DNA of 64,000 nt. Source: Microbotryum silenes-acaulis. Lineage: Eukaryota; Basidiomycota; Microbotryomycetes; Microbotryales; Microbotryaceae. Shown here in pieces: positions 1 to 11,036 of this stretch. The first letter of the stretch is position 1, and each line of letters begins with the position of its first letter. The translations under genes and the position numbers were made by a program. The notes beneath the pieces are model-generated. The model was not told where the DNA came from and did not search any database. It saw only the letters and a list, made by a program, of their open reading frames with translations. The stretch lies in NCBI GenBank assembly GCA_003665825.1, contig QPFY01000007.1, positions 434,001 to 498,000 of the forward strand. Direction: 5' to 3'.

Positions 1-330
1 TCTCTTCAATATTCCTCAGACTGGGCCGCTGGGCCATACAAGGCTGGGGCAGGACGGCGGGCGCTGCGGGCGCGGCGGGCGCCCAGGCGCGGCCGGTCAT
101 TTTGTCTTGGCGATGCTCGGCGGGCGGTCCCCAGGAGATCTTCTTGTAATCCTCCCCCTCACAAGAGTTTGCCCGGTCCGGGGTAGCACCTCGACTAGAG
201 GTCCGGTACATGACGCTTCGTCTCCTCACCCATCCCCATCATCCCGAACCGAGCTCCGCGTCTCGACCGTTCTCCCATTACTGCTGTGGCCCTTTTTTCA
301 GACGGTGGTGCTCTGAGCCACAGATCAAAT
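1..330. other. 5' flank, no gene seen
   Basis: GC-rich sequence upstream of the first gene, with a run of GGGCG/GCGGGC motifs around 55-100. No open frame here has coding support. It probably contains the promoter of the gene starting at 331. Confidence 0.4.
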
Positions 331-1706
331 ATGGCAGCAACCCAAGGACTCCTCTCCCAGCTGCTGCTGCTGCTCGTGACGACGACGTTCGCGCCGCCGC
401 TCCTCCTCCGAATGACTTCGACCGGCGCGCGGGCTTCCCCTCTACCACTGGCGCGCGCCCGGGCCAACATGCGACCTCGTCAACTCCAACCGACGGCTTC
501 GAGCACCCTCAGCATCATCGTCATCCCTACGCAGGACTCTTCGTCGTACACAACCTCGCTTCCCACGGGCTCGGGCACCTGGACAACCTCGGCGACTGCG
601 GCGACCGCGGACGCGACGACGACCCCATCGCAAGCGCGAGGGCCTTGGCGCGGTGAATCGACGCTCGACCAGAGTGAGATTCGGCTCGCCCGAGAGAGAG
701 CAAGAGGTGGCGGCTCACTGGTCACAACCATCATCGTCGTCTTGATCGGGTCACTCGTACTCGGTCTCTTCTTTCTGCGGTGAGTCTTCTTCGACCCGCT
801 TCAGCTCGCCCTCGCTAGTGGCGTCGGCCGGGGTAGAACCGCAGTTTAACCGCGCAACAACTACGTGGCCCCTATTTCACGAACCGGCTTGCCTTCGGTT
901 CAGCGCCCTAGTCGGCTGTCAACCGAACGGGTCAGGGGGTCACGAACATCGCTTTCATGGGTTTATCCGTCTCGGACCGGGCCTCTCTGCAGAAGATAAG
1001 CTGATCTTCGCATGTCCATTCTCTTCATGTATCTTCTTCGTCCCCGCGAAACAGGCTATGGCGCGTGCAACGCAGCTATCCACTCTCATTCCGCTCCTTC
1101 TTCATCCCTAGCTCCGGGCTCAAGATTCGCTATCTCAACATCGACATTGCACCGGCCACTCCTCGAGCCCCCACCGGACCCCCACCAGGCTATTCGCGCG
1201 GCTTCCACGCGGTCTTCCGACCGCCACGACGAGGGCACGACACGAACGGCGTCGCGATCGAGGAAGGTGGTCAGCGTGTGGGTTCCAGGGATGAGGATGA
1301 CATCTGGGATGGCGAATCGCTCGACGAAGTGCGAGAAGAGAAGGAAGGGCTGCCGAGATACGCCGTCGATGTCGATCTACCTGGCTACTCGCACGGCCTG
1401 GCACCTGGGGTGGCGCGCGCAAACGGCCTCGAACGACAAGCATACGTTGGCTCGTCGGGTTCTGAAGCATCGACTGTGGACGATTCAAGCAGAACGGAAG
1501 CCATCATGAGCTCTATAGAGTACGAACAAGCCATCAGGAACGCGCCCCAGGCCCCCGAACGGGCCATCACTCGGGAGATATCACAGATCCACAACGACTC
1601 TTGGCCACGGGCGGCCGGGAATCACGCTTCGTGGGTTGTGCCGGCGACATCATTGCGAGTGCGTGAAGAGCGACCCTCGTCAAATCGCGCCGGCGCAAAC
1701 TCGTGA
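331..1706 (+). CDS. Single-pass membrane protein with PY motifs, tandem copy 1
   Basis: No known family recognised. Two exons, 331-779 and 1055-1706, with a GTGAGT donor and a CAG acceptor, give about 366 aa. Seen: an N-terminal hydrophobic signal-like stretch rich in Leu (residues 6-27), a Ser/Thr/Ala-rich presumably extracellular part, and one transmembrane segment at about 128-148 ending at the exon junction. The hydrophilic tail contains PPGY (193-196), LPRY (249-252) and LPGY (258-261). PPxY/LPxY motifs are known ligands of WW domains of Rsp5/NEDD4-type ubiquitin ligases, so a role as ligase adaptor or cargo is inferred, not shown. The block from GLK at 171 through GHDTNG and GSRDEDD (about 171-232) is shared with the two downstream copies. 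The exon join is supported because the paralogue at 2919 splices at the same place. Confidence 0.7.
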
Positions 1707-2918
1707 TCCGTGCTAGGATGAACGTGACGTTTTAGCAAAACCGTATACTCGGCTGTGGGCGGCGTTGGCTTGATCGAATCGCAGTCCACACCACGCCCAA
1801 AACTCGAACCTGGATCACTGGAACGCTGCAGGGGGCTTTCGCATTGTTCTTTTCATTCGATGATCAAACCTGGTCTCCCTGTTGATGTAGCAATATTTAC
1901 ACTGTTGGATAGCACACTATACTACCATCGTGACGTTCTCGGAGCTCTCGTTCTCGACGGGTGGAGCCCCACCATCGTCTTCGGTTCGCTGAGAAGGGAT
2001 TAGAAGGCTTTACGAGCAGCTGGGATTCGAGTGGTCTACGATTCCCCACTCGTTGTATTTCTGGACGTGATTGACATTTGAACTTACGTCGAATTTCGAG
2101 CAGTAGACAAGTAGGATCCCGTAGAGGAATTGCTGCGGTGGAATCGGAACCGCAATCGGCCTCCGCTGTGGGGGAGGCTGCAAGCAGTGCGTGGCCTCCT
2201 GCCTTTTACGGGCAATGCCAAAGCCCTCAATTGAAGCTGAGGGAGAGGATCTCTAGTAACCGCCGGGGATTTATGAACGCCTCTCAGGGTGCTAATGCTT
2301 CGAGGTAGACTTATTGCTCTAGGTGTATTAACTTTCATCAAAGTAAGCGCCCACTCCTGGTTTGGTCATCGGCGCACGTAATGTACAGCGCATCCGAGCG
2401 ATTTCCGGCACATCCGCGCCGAAGCGCTGATCGGCGAGCTGGAGTCCAAATCGGGCAGAATCTGCACCGCCGATTGTGTAATGGTTCCCATTCGTAGAAA
2501 CCGCCATTGAGCTATGCAGAACATGTAACCTATCAAACCAGATGACTTGTTCATCGACATCGTACGTACTAAAATAGGCAAGTACCGCCGAGTCATCGCT
2601 CGAGGAATTGGGTTTGGCCCGGGATTGCAGATTGCAGGGCTGCTTATTGTCCGAGGACGGCCTCGCGAGTTTGGCCCGGATGGGTTTTCCTGAAATCTTA
2701 CACCGACTCGCCGATAGTTCCTGCGACTAGGCGAGAACTCGACACTTGCCGATGCAATCAATGCTGGTTCTTCCTCCTCTCGCTCCCTGTACCGTCAGAC
2801 TCATCGCGAGCTTGTTGGTGTACTCGACCTCTCCTGCTTTCTAGTCGCAGCTTCATTCGCCTTTCCGAGCACCGCCGCCCAGGAATTTGTCCCCTTGCGC
2901 GAGCCGAATCGCTCAACT
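1707..2918. other. Intergenic between tandem copies
   Basis: About 1.2 kb between copies 1 and 2. Several short open frames exist on both strands, but none shows a domain, a convincing start or splice partners. It presumably holds the terminator of copy 1 and the promoter of copy 2. An upstream 5' exon of copy 2 could hide here. Confidence 0.4.
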
Positions 2919-3917
2919 ATGTCTCTCGCCAGCACGCGCTCCAATTCCTCCTGCTCGTCACCGTTGCAGCTCCACTCTTTGTGCTCCAAGTGGGGGCGCA
3001 AGTCACTCCAGTCGCGGAGAAAGCTCTCCGATTTCGCCAGCGACACAATCTGACCGACGTTGCGGCAGACTCGACGTCCACCAACGGCACGAACACCACA
3101 ACAGGGGACGACTTACCACTGAACATTGGTCTAAGCGGGCCGTCTCTCTCACTGATGACTATTATACTCCCCACCGTGGTGGGTTGCTTCATTGTTGTTC
3201 TGTTGATCGTCAAGTGAGTTGACTCGTTTGAGATCAGGGTGAACCCGATGTGGGCCCCCGTCCCATGCCAAGAATGGGGCGAGACCTGCCTGCGAGCTCA
3301 TGTAGCATTACACTCCGGAGCGTACATGACTGACCAAAATCGGTCTCCCCTTCGTTGTTTACTCCACCAGAGGCTACTTCTTCGTGCGAAGAGACCCCGG
3401 GGCAGTCCGAGACCTCTTCCTCCCTCGCGCCGGTCTCAAGGTCCGATGGCTCGGCATCAACATCGCCCCAATAGCGGAACGACCTCCAAGCGGGCCCCCG
3501 CCACGATACTCGCGAGGTTTGCTCTCTGTGTTCCGAAATCGTCGCCAAGGTCACGATACGAACGGCGCAGCGATCGAGGAAGGGGGCCGGCGCGCGGGAT
3601 CGAGGGACGAGGATGATGTGTCGGACGGCGAGTCCCGCCCTGGAGCACAAGAAGAAAAGGACGGCCTGCCAAGTTACGCCATCGACATTGAACTACCTGG
3701 ATATGGCCACGTGTTGAGATCAGATGCTCGTCAAGCCGATGCTACCGTCCTCCTCGGGTCGTCAGACATCTCGGTGCAGTCGGATCAGAACGGCGCGTCG
3801 ACGGTCGCTGAGGAGCGCTTCGCCGATTCCGCCGATTACGAGCGAGCCAGCCGCAACAACCTGGTCATGACTCCCGAGCCGGTCGTCTTGAGGGATATGG
3901 CGCAACTTCGTCGATAG
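2919..3917 (+). CDS. Single-pass membrane protein with PY motifs, tandem copy 2 (start frame disturbed)
   Basis: Paralogue of the gene at 331. The coding frame runs to 3213, then an intron 3214-3370 (GTGAGT...CCAG), then exon 3371-3917 ending in TAG. It shows a Leu-rich signal-like stretch, an Asn/Thr-rich ectodomain with possible N-glycosylation sites, and a transmembrane segment just before the intron. The tail has PPRY and later LPSY and LPGY motifs and the shared GLK...GHDTNG...GSRDEDD block. The only well-placed ATG (2919) is out of frame with the signal-like stretch. The sequence there is ATG followed by three TC dinucleotides, and one TC fewer would put the ATG in frame and align it with copy 3. 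So this is either a recent frameshift, a sequence error, or a gene with an unseen upstream exon. Function as for copy 1, inferred only. Confidence 0.55.
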
Positions 3918-5143
3918 ACGGCGCTGCAGTCGGCGACTTGGAAGTATGCGTCGTTGAGGTGATCGGAGCGGAATTGCGACTCGGGTGGGGGCCGCTGGTG
4001 GCGAAACCACGTTCAAGTTGTTCACACCCACGGTTGCATGTTGCCACAGTACCGCTACAGGTTTACATCGTCGTTTCCTTCCCGATATACGAATTCCATT
4101 TCTTCTGCACGCACATATATTTCAACTAGTCTCCAGGGTACAGAGGTACCCGGCACTTAAGCTCTTTCCCCTTGTAGCATAGTGAAATGCACAGGCCTGC
4201 ATTTAAGTTCGATTAGGCTGAGAATGGGGATCGGAATTTGGACTACAACGAAACGAGTTTAGGTTCCCTCCTAGCTACAATTTAGCGCTGAGTGCGCAGG
4301 AAACACACGATCTCAACAAAACGCCTGTCTTTCCCGTTTGTTTACAGCAAGTGCCGCGAGTCCCGGACCTTCGTATCAATAGGCGCGATTGGCGACATCT
4401 GACCGAACGGGGTCTGAGCGCGGGCGCGCCTCGTTACGTATTAATGCTTCCAATCGAGCATACCATTTTCTTTCAGACGCATACATGAAAAAGGTGGTTG
4501 GTACATATCTTGAAACGGTGTTGTGCATCACTAGTCACCGATCTCACTCATCAAGTAGGGTGGCAGCTGTCTGAACGGAATCTTCGAATAGGCGGCCTCG
4601 TCGGCATCAAATTCAAATATACCCTACGGAATCTGCGCCGCGAGGACTTCCATACCCATGCCCGGAGGTATACACTACGTCGAGGCCGATCGTAACCTGG
4701 TGCATGGAGGGTCTTATGACGTGCCTTGAAGCTATCCCGGGATCGTAGGTTAGAAGTGTACTCGAGGACAGGTAGGCACCCACTGCCTCGGTACTACCGT
4801 AGGACATCGGCACCGTAGGCAGCGATAGCGGGCACCAGCAGCAAAGCCTGCGGAATTTTCATTGTGCTAAAGGATTGGAAAGGTTAACGCTTGGTGTGAG
4901 ACCTCGGCAGCTCTGCCTCCGAGGCTCGGCTCGTCCCGGCCACAGTTTTGCGAGGTCGACCGTCAAATTATTTTCGGACTGAGCGAGATGGGCCTCTTTG
5001 GACATGTACCGATGACACCCAACTTGCAGCTGTTTCACCTCTTTCTTCTACCTCCTTCTCTACTAACCTTCATCGGGATATCCTGCCGCCCTACTCCGGG
5101 TTAACTACCCCTCGAGTCGTTCAGACCCCCAATTCGCTCCACC
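3918..5143. other. Intergenic between copies 2 and 3
   Basis: About 1.2 kb without a supportable gene. Part is less GC-rich (around 4070-4260 and 4440-4520). Short open frames on both strands lack any recognisable feature. Confidence 0.4.
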
Positions 5144-5791
5144 ATGTCGCAACAGAATCTTCTCCGAGGTTTCCCACTCGTGTCAACGGCTAGCCCACTC
5201 CTTGGACCAAGTAGGCTAGTCGAGGCGAGTGCACTTATAGAAAACGCTCTCTCGTACAGTCAGCAATACAAACGCCGCCACACTACTGCGAACTCGACCC
5301 TCCGAGTCGTCAACGGCGGCATCACCACAACCTCGGTGCGCCATGATGCCAGCTCAGGGAGAGCGGCCGCTTTCCCTCTGAAATGTAGCTGACAAGTCCT
5401 CTCCTTCCTCATCGAATGAATATCTCGACTAGGCTTTACGTGCTCTTCCGTAATAACCCAGAGTATTTCCTCCCTCGAGCCGGTCTCAAGATTCGTCGGC
5501 TCGAAATCAACATACCCGCCGCCGCCGAACTCCCTCCGACCGGTGGCCGACGTGTGCCTCACCGGGGTGGTATTCGCGTGGTAACCGTTCCCGCTCTTTC
5601 TCAAGATTGATAAGAATGGTGTTGCTATCGAAGAAGATGGTCAGCGTGCTGGATCGAGGGACGAGGACGACACGCGAGGGTTCTTTGCCTTTGCGGCGCA
5701 ATGCATTGTCAATTCTAGGTTGTATGGAGCGATTACGGAGGGGGTACAGAAGACAAGGCAGAAAAGAAGAGAGTGGATCGAGAGAAGGTGA
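5144..5791 (+). pseudogene. Decayed third copy of the PY-motif membrane protein
   Basis: Starts with ATG at 5144 and aligns with copies 1 and 2 at the N-terminus. Similarity returns from about 5460, where the FLPRAGLKIR block is followed by a shortened proline segment and, in a different frame, the NGVAIEE and AGSRDEDD blocks (about 5610-5680). The transmembrane segment expected before the intron is missing and the first frame stops near 5390. The PPxY motif is replaced by a PPTGGRR sequence, and a frame change is needed near 5605. These losses together mark it as a pseudogene relic, or a remodelled gene with unknown splicing. Confidence 0.6.
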
Positions 5792-5954
5792 CGAACGATC
5801 AGCAGCGCTGATGTAAGCTACTGGGCTACGGAGTCGGTACTGAGGATGTGCAAATTGCGAGCGGGAGGGACGTGTACATGCAGGACGGAGGGGAAATGTC
5901 CACCAAGTCGGGAAGAGGAGGACTACTGATTGCGTTGTGCTCAATGTCAAGCCC

Positions 5955-7904
5955 TTAGCATTTGACGACTTTGCTCTCCTCCTCGTCCCTCTCCGCCGGG
6001 TCGGCCTGGAAGCTCCTCCTCCTCGGGGTCGAAGCGCGAGGCAAAGTTATCGTATCATCCCTTCGAGAAGTGCCCTCGTCGGCGCCTCGGATCGCGCCTC
6101 CATCAATGACGATCGAAGGTGCCTTGGTCGCAACATTGAGCGCCCCTGGATTCCTGTACGAGTACTTTGCTCGTGGGGGACTCGCACCGCGTCGACCGAG
6201 GCCGAATAGCGCTTGGGGCCATGAACGACCTTCCCTTGCGCGGGTGAAGACGAGACGTACGAGCGAACCGAGGTAGAGCGTCAGGAAGATGATGAGGAAT
6301 ACGACCGCGAGGACGGTGTAGGTGAAGCTTAGACGAGCGCTGGAGTAGAGCTTGAGACCGAGTTGGACTTGGATGATGGCGATGAGCATGGTGAAGCAAC
6401 CCAGTAGGATGTGGGCGGCTCGACTGGGCGAACGGGTCGTGGTACGCTCATCTCCCAGAGATGTGAGGGATCCTACGCCCGGAGTTCGATGGGCAAGGTG
6501 ACCGAGTGTGGCCTGGGCCAATACAGCGATGAGCAGAATGATGCCAAAGGCCTGATGAGGGTGGAGCGAACAAGGATGAGCCAGGGACTTGAAGGACATA
6601 TACTCGGTGTGCGCTCGACTCACCTCGTGGGCCGTGAAGACGGGCCTTCCATCTCCGCCTTGAGATGCGTAGAACCCGAATGAGAAAATCAAGATCGTGG
6701 CCGGGACGACGACGTATCCCTGTGAAGACGTGATGGTTAAAGAGCCTCGGTTGGCACCCTGTCGCAGACACCGTCGGCAGCAGATGGCCGGAGTTGCCTA
6801 CCTGGATTGTCGAATGCCACAGATACCAAGAAGGATTGGCTCGACAGTAGCGACCAATCAGGACCCCCATCGGGGCCAATAACATCCAGACCACGACGCC
6901 GAGGGCCGCATGCGCCATGATGATCTTGCTCTTCTGTTGGAACCACAAGAGCTTACGCGTCAGACAACGGATTGTTCCACCCTGATCTTCAAGAACGCTT
7001 GCTCGCACGCACCATATCCGAGCTGGCCGAACCAGACGCTGGCGCAGACGACGACAAGGAGACGTAGGGCTTGGTCATGTCGAGCGTGAACGATCCAAAC
7101 ATGCCCATGCTATGTTTCTGTGAGAACAGGATGACCGCGAAGTAAGCCAAAAGCTCCAGACCTGGTCTATCCCGCCCCTGACCCACATCGATCTGCGAGG
7201 CAGGATCATCCGAATCAGGTCGATCCGATGCGTAGGCCCAAATAAAAGGTTGCTTTGTGTTTGATCTCGACACGCTAAGGTGCTTCGCTTGAGCAGCGGG
7301 ATAGATGGTTTGATCGGAAGGGAATTCGAGGGGCCGGATAAAGGTCGCCGTGCAACTCGTTCGGATTTCCAGGGCATCGTAGGACCTCGCTTGCGAATAG
7401 ATGTCGGTCCAGTTCGCACTTGAGGCGAGCGGCATCATGTGGCCTGTCACGCTGCGAGCCGAGAGTTGCCACGCGGTGTAGGCCTCGTTCGGCCAAAGGA
7501 TGACCATCGCCGAATCAGCCATGACTGTGCCGAATCCCTACAGGAAGAGCCCCCCCCCCCCCCAAAACAGCAGAGGCAAACGCGTTGGTCGCTTCTTGTG
7601 TCAGCAAAGGGATGTTCCGGCCGATCGGGAGTCGCGTCTCGCACAGGAGCGCTTCGCAACTCACCAGGGAGATCCATCCGATCGCATCCCTGCCTTTAGG
7701 GACGGTGAACGCAAAGAGCGCGTGAGATGAGTTGGTCAAGACATCGAGCGTGAAGCCGGGGACGGTCGTGGAGGTGCCTTGGATTGTCGAGGGGTCCGCG
7801 GGTGCCAGAAGAGAGACGAGTTGCTCGATCTGGGCGTCCCTCGCGGCGATGACGGATCCGAATAGGAGGCCCAAGACGAGGAGAGGATGAAAGACTAGGC
7901 GCAT
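5955..7904 (-). CDS. DOMON domain-cytochrome b561 membrane protein
   Basis: Secreted/membrane haem protein. The first exon (7904-7665) encodes a signal peptide (MRLVFHPLLVLGLLFG...) and the start of a DOMON domain. The next exon begins at 7537 with GFGTVMADSAMVILWP, the typical haem-binding DOMON segment carrying a candidate Met ligand; a later KHSMG segment may bring the His. Then come five to six transmembrane helices with b561-type histidines (IMAHAALGVVVWMLLAP, HPHQAFGIILL, AAHILLGCF) and a cytosolic tail with GRSWPQALFGLGR. Family knowledge: DOMON-b561 proteins move electrons across membranes, and the DOMON part resembles the cytochrome domain of cellobiose dehydrogenase. The substrate here is unknown. 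It has at least five exons; a 14-C run lies in the first intron. The gene at 23686 is a paralogue with the same first intron position. Confidence 0.85.
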
Positions 7905-8090
7905 GACGAGTCAGGTAATGTGGAATCTGTCAAGAATGAAACAGATAATGAGGTGAGCTTGGAATCCAACGGGTTGCGAGGTCTAGTGCTCCTTGGCGAC
8001 GACGACTATTCGGAGGTGCTTCGTTCGTCTGTCGCACTCGCGCAAAGAGGGGGCCCGTTCGAGCGAGCCTGCGACTGCCGGTTGACGATC

Positions 8091-8100
8091 AGGTCACGTG
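8091..8100. promoter_or_regulatory. CACGTG (E-box) site
   Basis: AGGTCACGTG with a CACGTG core at 8095-8100, about 190 bp upstream of the DOMON-b561 start at 7904. CACGTG is the known core site of bHLH factors such as Cbf1-type regulators. Binding here is inference. Confidence 0.35.
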
Positions 8101-9053
8101 CCGTTGGCTGATACCCAGCCAAATGCCGCGATGTAGTGACCTGAGACTTGGCACTGGGGGGTTCAACTTACGGTACAGTGGATGAACAAAGAGGCAAAGG
8201 GTGATCGATGGGGTGCGCCTCGTAGAGGTGAGGTTGAGAGAAAGAGGAGGTAGCGTCTGACAGCAGCGTCTCAAACCGGCGGACGAGCACGTCCGAGAAT
8301 CGGTGATTTGGCGGGCGACGAGCGGCCACGCGGGAGGCGAAACGGTCAGTGCACCTCCTCGGAGACGACTTGGGCCGACGCGCTTGAAAAGGAGAAGTCG
8401 AACCAGTTGCGCGTGAACTTGCGATGCCTAGACGGAGCGCGTTGATCGACCAGCGAGCGAAAAGTAAAGTGAGGACCAGGAGAGGAGAGGCATCCGACAC
8501 CCCCGAGCAAAGTTGAAACGAACGACCAACTGCCGGATCGCCAGAGAAGGAGCTACTAAGCACGGGTCTCCTCGCCGAGCTGCAACGCGCGCCTGAGCGG
8601 TCGGTGTCTGGCGGAGAGTTCCGACGGGCCGGCAGGGCTCCGGGCCTTGCAGTGTCGAAACTTGGGAGCGCCTAAGTGCAGTCCAATATAACTCAGGCGA
8701 GACTCCGATCTACGAAGTCTGTGCCGTTCGTGAAGGTTCCAGAGGGAAGGGGGATGGTGCAGAAAGGAAGCCGCGACCTTTAGACTCGGAACGCGGTAGT
8801 CGCGTCCGATTCGATTCGGTGGTCGGTGTCTGTCGGTGTTGGGCTCGCGGCGCCAAGGCCACGCGCCTCACAATTGGCATGATGCTGCCAAGCGGAGGAG
8901 CCTATGGTTGAGTCTGCGAAGCGGAGGTAAAGGGTTTTCCCTACTCTGACCACTTGCACCGAGTTCAATAGGTTCATGAACTAACATCAGGAGAATACCT
9001 ACTAGCGAGTACATCAAGTTGCAGAAACACAGAGAAGAATCGGGAAAAGCCAG

Positions 9054-9065
9054 GGTCACGTGACC
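9054..9065. promoter_or_regulatory. 12-bp palindrome with CACGTG core
   Basis: GGTCACGTGACC is a perfect 12-bp palindrome. It lies between the 3' end of the b561 gene (9172) and the promoter of the DOMON-b561 gene, and shares the GTCACGTG sequence with the site at 8091. A role is not proven. Confidence 0.3.
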
Positions 9066-9171
9066 GGTTATCCGAGAGAGGAGCGTTGCTAGAAGTCAAC
9101 GGGACCGGGGCCGTTTCCGACGGATCGCGAGCAGCGGAGTCGAAAGCGCCATGACGGACGAATGGGGTTGT

Positions 9172-10440
9172 TCAGATCTGAGGTGGGCGGGAAGTCGAAG
9201 CACGTCCGAGACCAAAGATGGAGTCGAACCATGAACGACCGGCGGCATTGCGCTCGACGACAAGGGCGGCTAGGCCGTAGGCATAAACCAGCAAGAATCC
9301 TCCAACGAAGCTTTGAAGACGGTAAACAAAAGAACGGAATCAGTCAAACGTGCCCCAACTGGGTGATCTCGCTAAATCATTGTGTGCTGGACCTACACGA
9401 TGTTGAGTACGTCGAGCAGACGGCTGTGGTAGCCGTTCTGGTTCACGCCGAGACGGATCTGCATCCACGAGATGAGAGCGGTGACCACACCCAAGATGGG
9501 GTGGAGGATGCGAATCGCCGGGCGAGCGTTGACGTCAGGGCGGCGGCGGATGGGCGCCTTCTCGGCTATGTATCCGCCCAGCGCTTGACCGAGCACAAGG
9601 AAGAGGAGGACGATGCCGACGATCTAGGAGGTCCCAGAACGAAGGCAGAGCGAGATGACAGTGGCGCGTTGCGTTAGCTCGAACCACTTGTACTCTGAAG
9701 CTCTTTGTCCCCAAGTTCTCACATGGTGTACATCCCCGGCCTTGAAGATGCTACCGTTGATACCAGCCGCAGTGAGTCCGAGGATAGCTAAAGTCGTTCG
9801 GAACGAAGATTTGTCAGCGAATTGTGGCTCGAATTACTAGCTGCGCTTTCAAGTGGCGGCACTCACCGATCGCAATCGTGGCGGGAACAGTCCAGAACCC
9901 CTACAAACCAATGAAATATCAGGTTGATTAGTATCGATCAGCAACCCTAGTCGTAGCTGGCTTGATCCCTCAGTGCGGAACGCCACCTCCGAGACTCGCC
10001 CGGGCTTGCTCCCCTGACCTACCTGAAGCCTACGATGGTACTTGATCCACCCAGGCGTATCACGACCGAAACGAGCGACGAGTGCCGCGGCGGGGACAGC
10101 GATCCAAAACGTGATCATTGCGAGTAGAGCATGAGCCGTGATGAGATGATCTACGTCGTACGAGGCGATACTAGGCGGTGGTCAGCGCGACTGCGGGGCG
10201 AGGGAGGTAAGTCGATCGGTGGTGGGACGTACCATACTTGGACCATTGACCAGGCTTGGCAATCGGAGACATGCTAGCATCGTCCCCACCTTTCAAGATC
10301 GGTGCGGAATGACCTTGATCATGTTTATGTTGGGCAAGGGCAACTGAGGCCGCGATCGTGATGAAGGTGCTCATGAAGGCGAACATGTTCGGGTGACGGA
10401 GGGAGATCTTCGGCCTGTTGGAGGTGGGGAAGGATTGCAT
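9172..10440 (-). CDS. Cytochrome b561 domain protein without DOMON
   Basis: Multi-exon membrane protein. The first exon has ATG at 10440, or more likely the in-frame ATG at 10386, which starts directly with a signal-like segment (MFAFMSTFITIAASVALA) followed by a His-rich stretch. Later exons give b561-like helices: an AHALLAMITFWIAVPAAALVA segment, a KYHRR loop, an IVGIVLLFLVLGQALGGYI helix and HPILGVVTALISWMQIRLGV. The last exon ends with GRSWFDSIFGLGR and a TGA at 9172-9174. This tail motif is shared with the two DOMON-b561 genes of the window, tying all three into one family. The likely role is transmembrane electron transfer through two haems; donor and acceptor are unknown. Exon limits in the middle are approximate. 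Confidence 0.75.
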
Positions 10441-11036
10441 ACTTGTTGGTGTGGGGTGGTGATGGGGGGTAGGGGAGAGAGGCAGAGGGTGTCATTAGTT
10501 AGATCGAGCCTGAAGATGGGGTCCGACGCGGCCGAAGGTGGATGAACCGAGACCGAGGAGCTCGGTTCACTCCACTGCTTGAAGACCTGTGACGGTGTGG
10601 AATATCCAAACAAACATGATCACCTACTTACGAGTGTTCGAGGCTTGCGGTAGTGTTGCACTTTGAAGCGATGGGAAGGAGCGCGATATTCGATCCGGAT
10701 GAGCTCCTTGCGCAGGTAGCGACTGCGTCATAGTGTCAGGAGAGGGTGAGGGGTCTCCTGTCCCGAACCGGGCGAAGGGGTCGCGCAATCTCGGCAGGCC
10801 GAGATTTGAGCAGAGGAATCCATACATCGGGAGCGCTGTCATCATCAATTCCAACGAAGACCCACCAGATGTGAAGTTGGGAATTCTGCTGCAACCTCTA
10901 CGTCGAACCAGCTGCCGACCCTGATGATCGAGCGATAGCGCCTTCGTTCGAAAAGATAGAATCGTCACATTTTTTTTCATCAATCCTGCACAGAAAGTAG
11001 CGTACAACACATCAAATCGCCATCTCACTCCACTCC
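10441..11036. other. Intergenic, no gene seen
   Basis: About 600 bp between the b561 gene start and the 3' end of COG2 on the same strand. An open frame at 10624-11028 (minus) has no recognisable feature and abuts the COG2 stop; it is not called. Confidence 0.4.

Larger units (their letters stand above)
7905..9171. other. Intergenic region upstream of DOMON-b561 gene
   Basis: About 1.27 kb with no supportable gene. It contains two CACGTG sites (annotated separately) and otherwise GC-rich, non-repetitive sequence. It serves as the promoter of the minus-strand gene ending at 5955 and the downstream flank of the b561 gene ending at 9172. Confidence 0.4.

Noticed and set aside
9205..9230. Apparent tRNA T-arm (GGTTCGACTCC on the minus strand)
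   Set aside because: It is coding sequence for WFDSIFG in the b561 gene; no cloverleaf can be formed around it.
10624..11028. 134-codon minus-strand frame downstream of COG2
   Set aside because: Composition looks random and it overlaps the short gap next to the COG2 stop; no family match.
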